From the IMG/VR virus record IMGVR_UViG_3300042523_000876, positions 1 to 30,120 of that record: a DNA stretch of 30,120 bases. One strand, written 5' to 3'. The stretch's first letter is position 1. Each line of letters opens with the position of its first letter. The position numbers were made by a program, and so were the translations under genes. Shown piece after piece: positions 28,621 to 30,120 of this stretch. The DNA comes from a virus. The notes beneath the pieces were generated by a model. It was not told where the DNA came from. It did not search any database and was given only the letters and a program-made list of their open reading frames with translations.

Positions 28621-29362
28621 TGGCAGGGGGCTGCTCAGCTTCAGCAGCTGGCGGCACGGGCTTAGGGTTAATCTTTCGCCAGAGCGCCCACAGGATCTGC
28701 AACCCAGCCCCGGCAAGTGTGCAGCCCATAACCCAAGGGAAATAAGAGCTATCAAAAACCCAAGGAAGGGAAGCGGTCACAATGCCCCCCAGCATAACCA
28801 GCCCAGCGTTAAACTTACTTACCCCAATCCAGCTGCCAAAGGCTAGCAGGGCTACCCCTACCGCCAGCATACCAGCCCCTAGGATACCCAACTGAGCTGC
28901 AGCCTTATCCTTACGCGCAGCCTCTAGCGCTATCTGGCGGTCATTCAGCTGCTGCTTCAGCGCGGCTATCTCCTGAGCAGCCTGCTTCTGCTGGGTTTCC
29001 ATTTTAGTAAACAGGTCTTCCAGCTCAGCCTTAAGCTTTTCCCCGTAGGCTTTGGCTTCAGCGTAGGCTTTCGGATCTGCCTGCTGCGCCCTGAGCGTAG
29101 CAAAGGCTAAGTCCCCGGGCTGGGCAGGGGGCAGGTATGAAGCGGCTACCCCTAGCTCAGCTTCCACAACGGCAGGCTTACCGTCAGCGTTAGCTGTGCG
29201 CGCAACCTGAACGGCAGCGGCTACCCGGCTGTCTGCTTTGTCCTGCTTCTTACCAAAGGTATCAGCGGTAGACTCCCCGGGCTGGGGCGTAGGGTTACCC
29301 TCAGGCGCGTCAGGCTGGCAGGTCTGCAATACTGCCAGCATACCTAGCAGCGCTAACCGCAT
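28613..29362 (-). CDS. Coiled-coil membrane protein, spanin-like candidate
   Basis: 249 residues. The start MRLALLGMLAVLQTC looks like a signal or lipoprotein leader (Cys15; the -1 Thr is unusual for a lipobox). Residues 98-150 form a coiled coil (AEDLFTKMETQQKQAAQEI-like), then three membrane segments at 158-178, 186-203 and 211-229, and a Pro-rich cytoplasmic tail. It lies next to the holin candidate with overlapping codons (ATGGCTAG). A spanin or murein-related role is a guess from place and topology. Confidence 0.6.
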   Translation of the reverse strand: MRLALLGMLAVLQTCQPDAPEGNPTPQPGESTADTFGKKQDKADSRVAAAVQVARTANADGKPAVVEAELGVAASYLPPAQPGDLAFATLRAQQADPKAYAEAKAYGEKLKAELEDLFTKMETQQKQAAQEIAALKQQLNDRQIALEAARKDKAAAQLGILGAGMLAVGVALLAFGSWIGVSKFNAGLVMLGGIVTASLPWVFDSSYFPWVMGCTLAGAGLQILWALWRKINPKPVPPAAEAEQPPANG

Positions 29363-29367
29363 AGGGG

Positions 29368-29520
29368 TTACTTATTGGCAGCAGCCTTAGCAGCGTCTGC
29401 AATAGCGCGCGCTTTAGCTTCAGCTGCGGTCAGCTTGGCAGCGTTGTTACGGTAGATCAGGATACCCGTAACTGCGCCCAGCAGGTAGCAGGTGACTGAG
29501 GAAACGGCTAAAAGAAGCAT
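29368..29520 (-). CDS. Small membrane protein, 50 aa
   Basis: 50 residues, ATG at 29518-29520 (context ACCCTATG) to TAA at 29368. One transmembrane segment (residues 2-25, LLLAVSSVTCYLLGAVTGIL) then a basic Arg-Asn-Asn and an Ala-rich helix with Lys (LTAAEAKARAIADAAKAAAN). Tight spacing to both neighbours supports it. Possibly a lysis accessory such as a pinholin or antiholin. Confidence 0.55.
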   Translation of the reverse strand: MLLLAVSSVTCYLLGAVTGILIYRNNAAKLTAAEAKARAIADAAKAAANK

Positions 29521-29524
29521 AGGG

Positions 29525-29737
29525 TTATTTATTAAGTAGGTTGTTAAGCTTAGCCTCTAGCTGGGCTATGCGCTCAGCGTCTGTTAACTGTGCAGTGCAG
29601 GTCAACTCAGCGCAGCTCAGCAGGTATTCGTTAGTCATTTCAGGGTTACCAATAACCTGCCTGCCGTCAGAGCAGGTAAGCGTTGTGCCGTCAGCTGAGC
29701 GCGTCCAGATCAGCCCGGTAGAGTCAGTGATAGTCAT
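29525..29737 (-). CDS. Small tail-associated protein, 70 aa
   Basis: 70 residues between the big fibre gene and the lysis genes. N-terminal half is beta-rich (GLIWTRSADGTTLTCSDGRQ); the C-terminal half is a short coiled coil, LTDAERIAQLEAKLNNLLNK, likely forming a trimer or dimer. It may be a fibre-assembly chaperone or fibre cap, as small coiled-coil genes after fibre genes often are. Start in the context TACCTATG. Confidence 0.6.
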   Translation of the reverse strand: MTITDSTGLIWTRSADGTTLTCSDGRQVIGNPEMTNEYLLSCAELTCTAQLTDAERIAQLEAKLNNLLNK

Positions 29738-29742
29738 AGGTA

Positions 29743-30120
29743 TTAAAGGTAAGTGATAACGATAACCTGCCCGTTAGCGCCTGTGCCGCCTGTGCCTGAC
29801 GGGAGGTTTGCCCCATTGTCAGAAGCGCCACCCCCGCCACCCCCGCCACCCGGGTAGCCACCAGCGCCACCGTTACCGCCAGCTGTGGCAGTGCGGTAGT
29901 AGCCCCCGCCCCCGCCTGTGCCTGCCTTAAACACTTCATTAGTAGCAGACACCCCAGCTGTAGCTTGCACAAGCGTTGTGCCGTTACCGCCCGTGCCGCC
30001 AGCTACAGTGCTAATGATGCTGCCTGAGTTATTGGCAGCATTATGAGCGCCACCGTTTCCACCGTTAGCGGGTGTAGTAAAGCTGCCTGCAGCACCTGCC
30101 CCGCCCCCGCCCCCGGTCGG
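29743..30120 (-). CDS. Tail fibre, C-terminal part (glycine-rich tip), continuing from the left edge
   Basis: This is the end of the fibre gene that begins at 1503. Bases 29992-30120 duplicate 1-129, so the new coding part is 29743-29991 (82 residues and a TAA stop). It is dominated by Gly runs broken by short Tyr, Arg and Asn segments (for example GGGGGYYRTATAGGNGGAGG) and ends in a hydrophobic strand, QVIVITYL. Glycine-rich tips of this kind resemble the polyglycine sandwich tips known from some phage adhesins and usually carry receptor specificity; that role is inferred. The next gene starts 5 bases downstream. Confidence 0.85.
   Translation of the reverse strand, partial: PTGGGGGAGAAGSFTTPANGGNGGAHNAANNSGSIISTVAGGTGGNGTTLVQATAGVSATNEVFKAGTGGGGGYYRTATAGGNGGAGGYPGGGGGGGGASDNGANLPSGTGGTGANGQVIVITYL
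29992..30120. repeat. Right copy of the 129-bp terminal duplication
   Basis: Second copy of the sequence at 1-129 with a single difference at 30118. When the two are merged the genome is about 29,991 bp. Confidence 0.9.

Noticed and set aside
1-30120. CRISPR arrays, insertion sequences, integrase or attachment sites
   Set aside because: No regularly spaced repeats with spacers, no transposase or recombinase motifs and no duplicated tRNA ends were seen.

Overview
The window is one complete tailed-phage genome (Caudoviricetes, siphovirus-like) written as a linear contig. Bases 1-129 and 29992-30120 are the same sequence with one mismatch, and a tail-fibre gene reads through the join in frame, so the closed molecule is about 29,991 bp. 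Every gene I can support is on the minus strand, so transcription runs from high to low coordinates and around the join. I recognise no integrase, excisionase or CI-type repressor; a lytic life style fits but is not proven. The host cannot be told from the sequence. Almost no gene has a purine-rich Shine-Dalgarno; many starts sit in a pyrimidine-rich (A)CCTATG context, which suggests a host with non-canonical initiation.

Layout in the direction of transcription. (a) Packaging and head, 17005 to 9874: terS, terL, a gpW-like joining protein, portal, S49 prohead protease, coiled-coil scaffold candidate, major capsid protein, an intrinsic terminator, then neck proteins. This is the lambda Nu1-A-W-B-C order. 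(b) Tail, 9874 to 1 and across the join to 29743: tail terminator and tube candidates, tail assembly protein, a tRNA-Ser(GCU), tape measure, tip proteins, and fibre genes ending in a large collagen-like and glycine-rich fibre. (c) Small membrane and lysis genes, 29737 to 27897: a LydA-like holin candidate and membrane proteins with coiled coils. (d) Short early-type genes, 27846 to 25874, two of them behind near-identical promoter-like sequences. (e) DNA metabolism, 25869 to 17177: a small cytosine-methyltransferase-like protein, a secreted transglycosylase-type endolysin, a RuvC-like resolvase, tRNA-Thr(UGU), an Erf annealing protein, a RecE-like exonuclease, a DUF669-like protein, a DnaB-type helicase, and two small DNA-binding candidates beside repeats and dyads that may be the origin or operators.

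The genes form one coherent system. Helicase, exonuclease, annealing protein and resolvase would make and resolve recombining replication intermediates; terminase packages them into a protease-matured head; the tail is built on the tape measure; holin, endolysin and a possible spanin release virions.

The least explained parts are non-coding: two large dyad-closed elements on either side of the terminase genes (17032-17144 and 14486-14561), a motif repeated at five structural-gene junctions, three helically phased direct repeats (17790-17854), a cluster of G/C dyads in front of the helicase-distal genes (18172-18381), and the unusual start-codon context.
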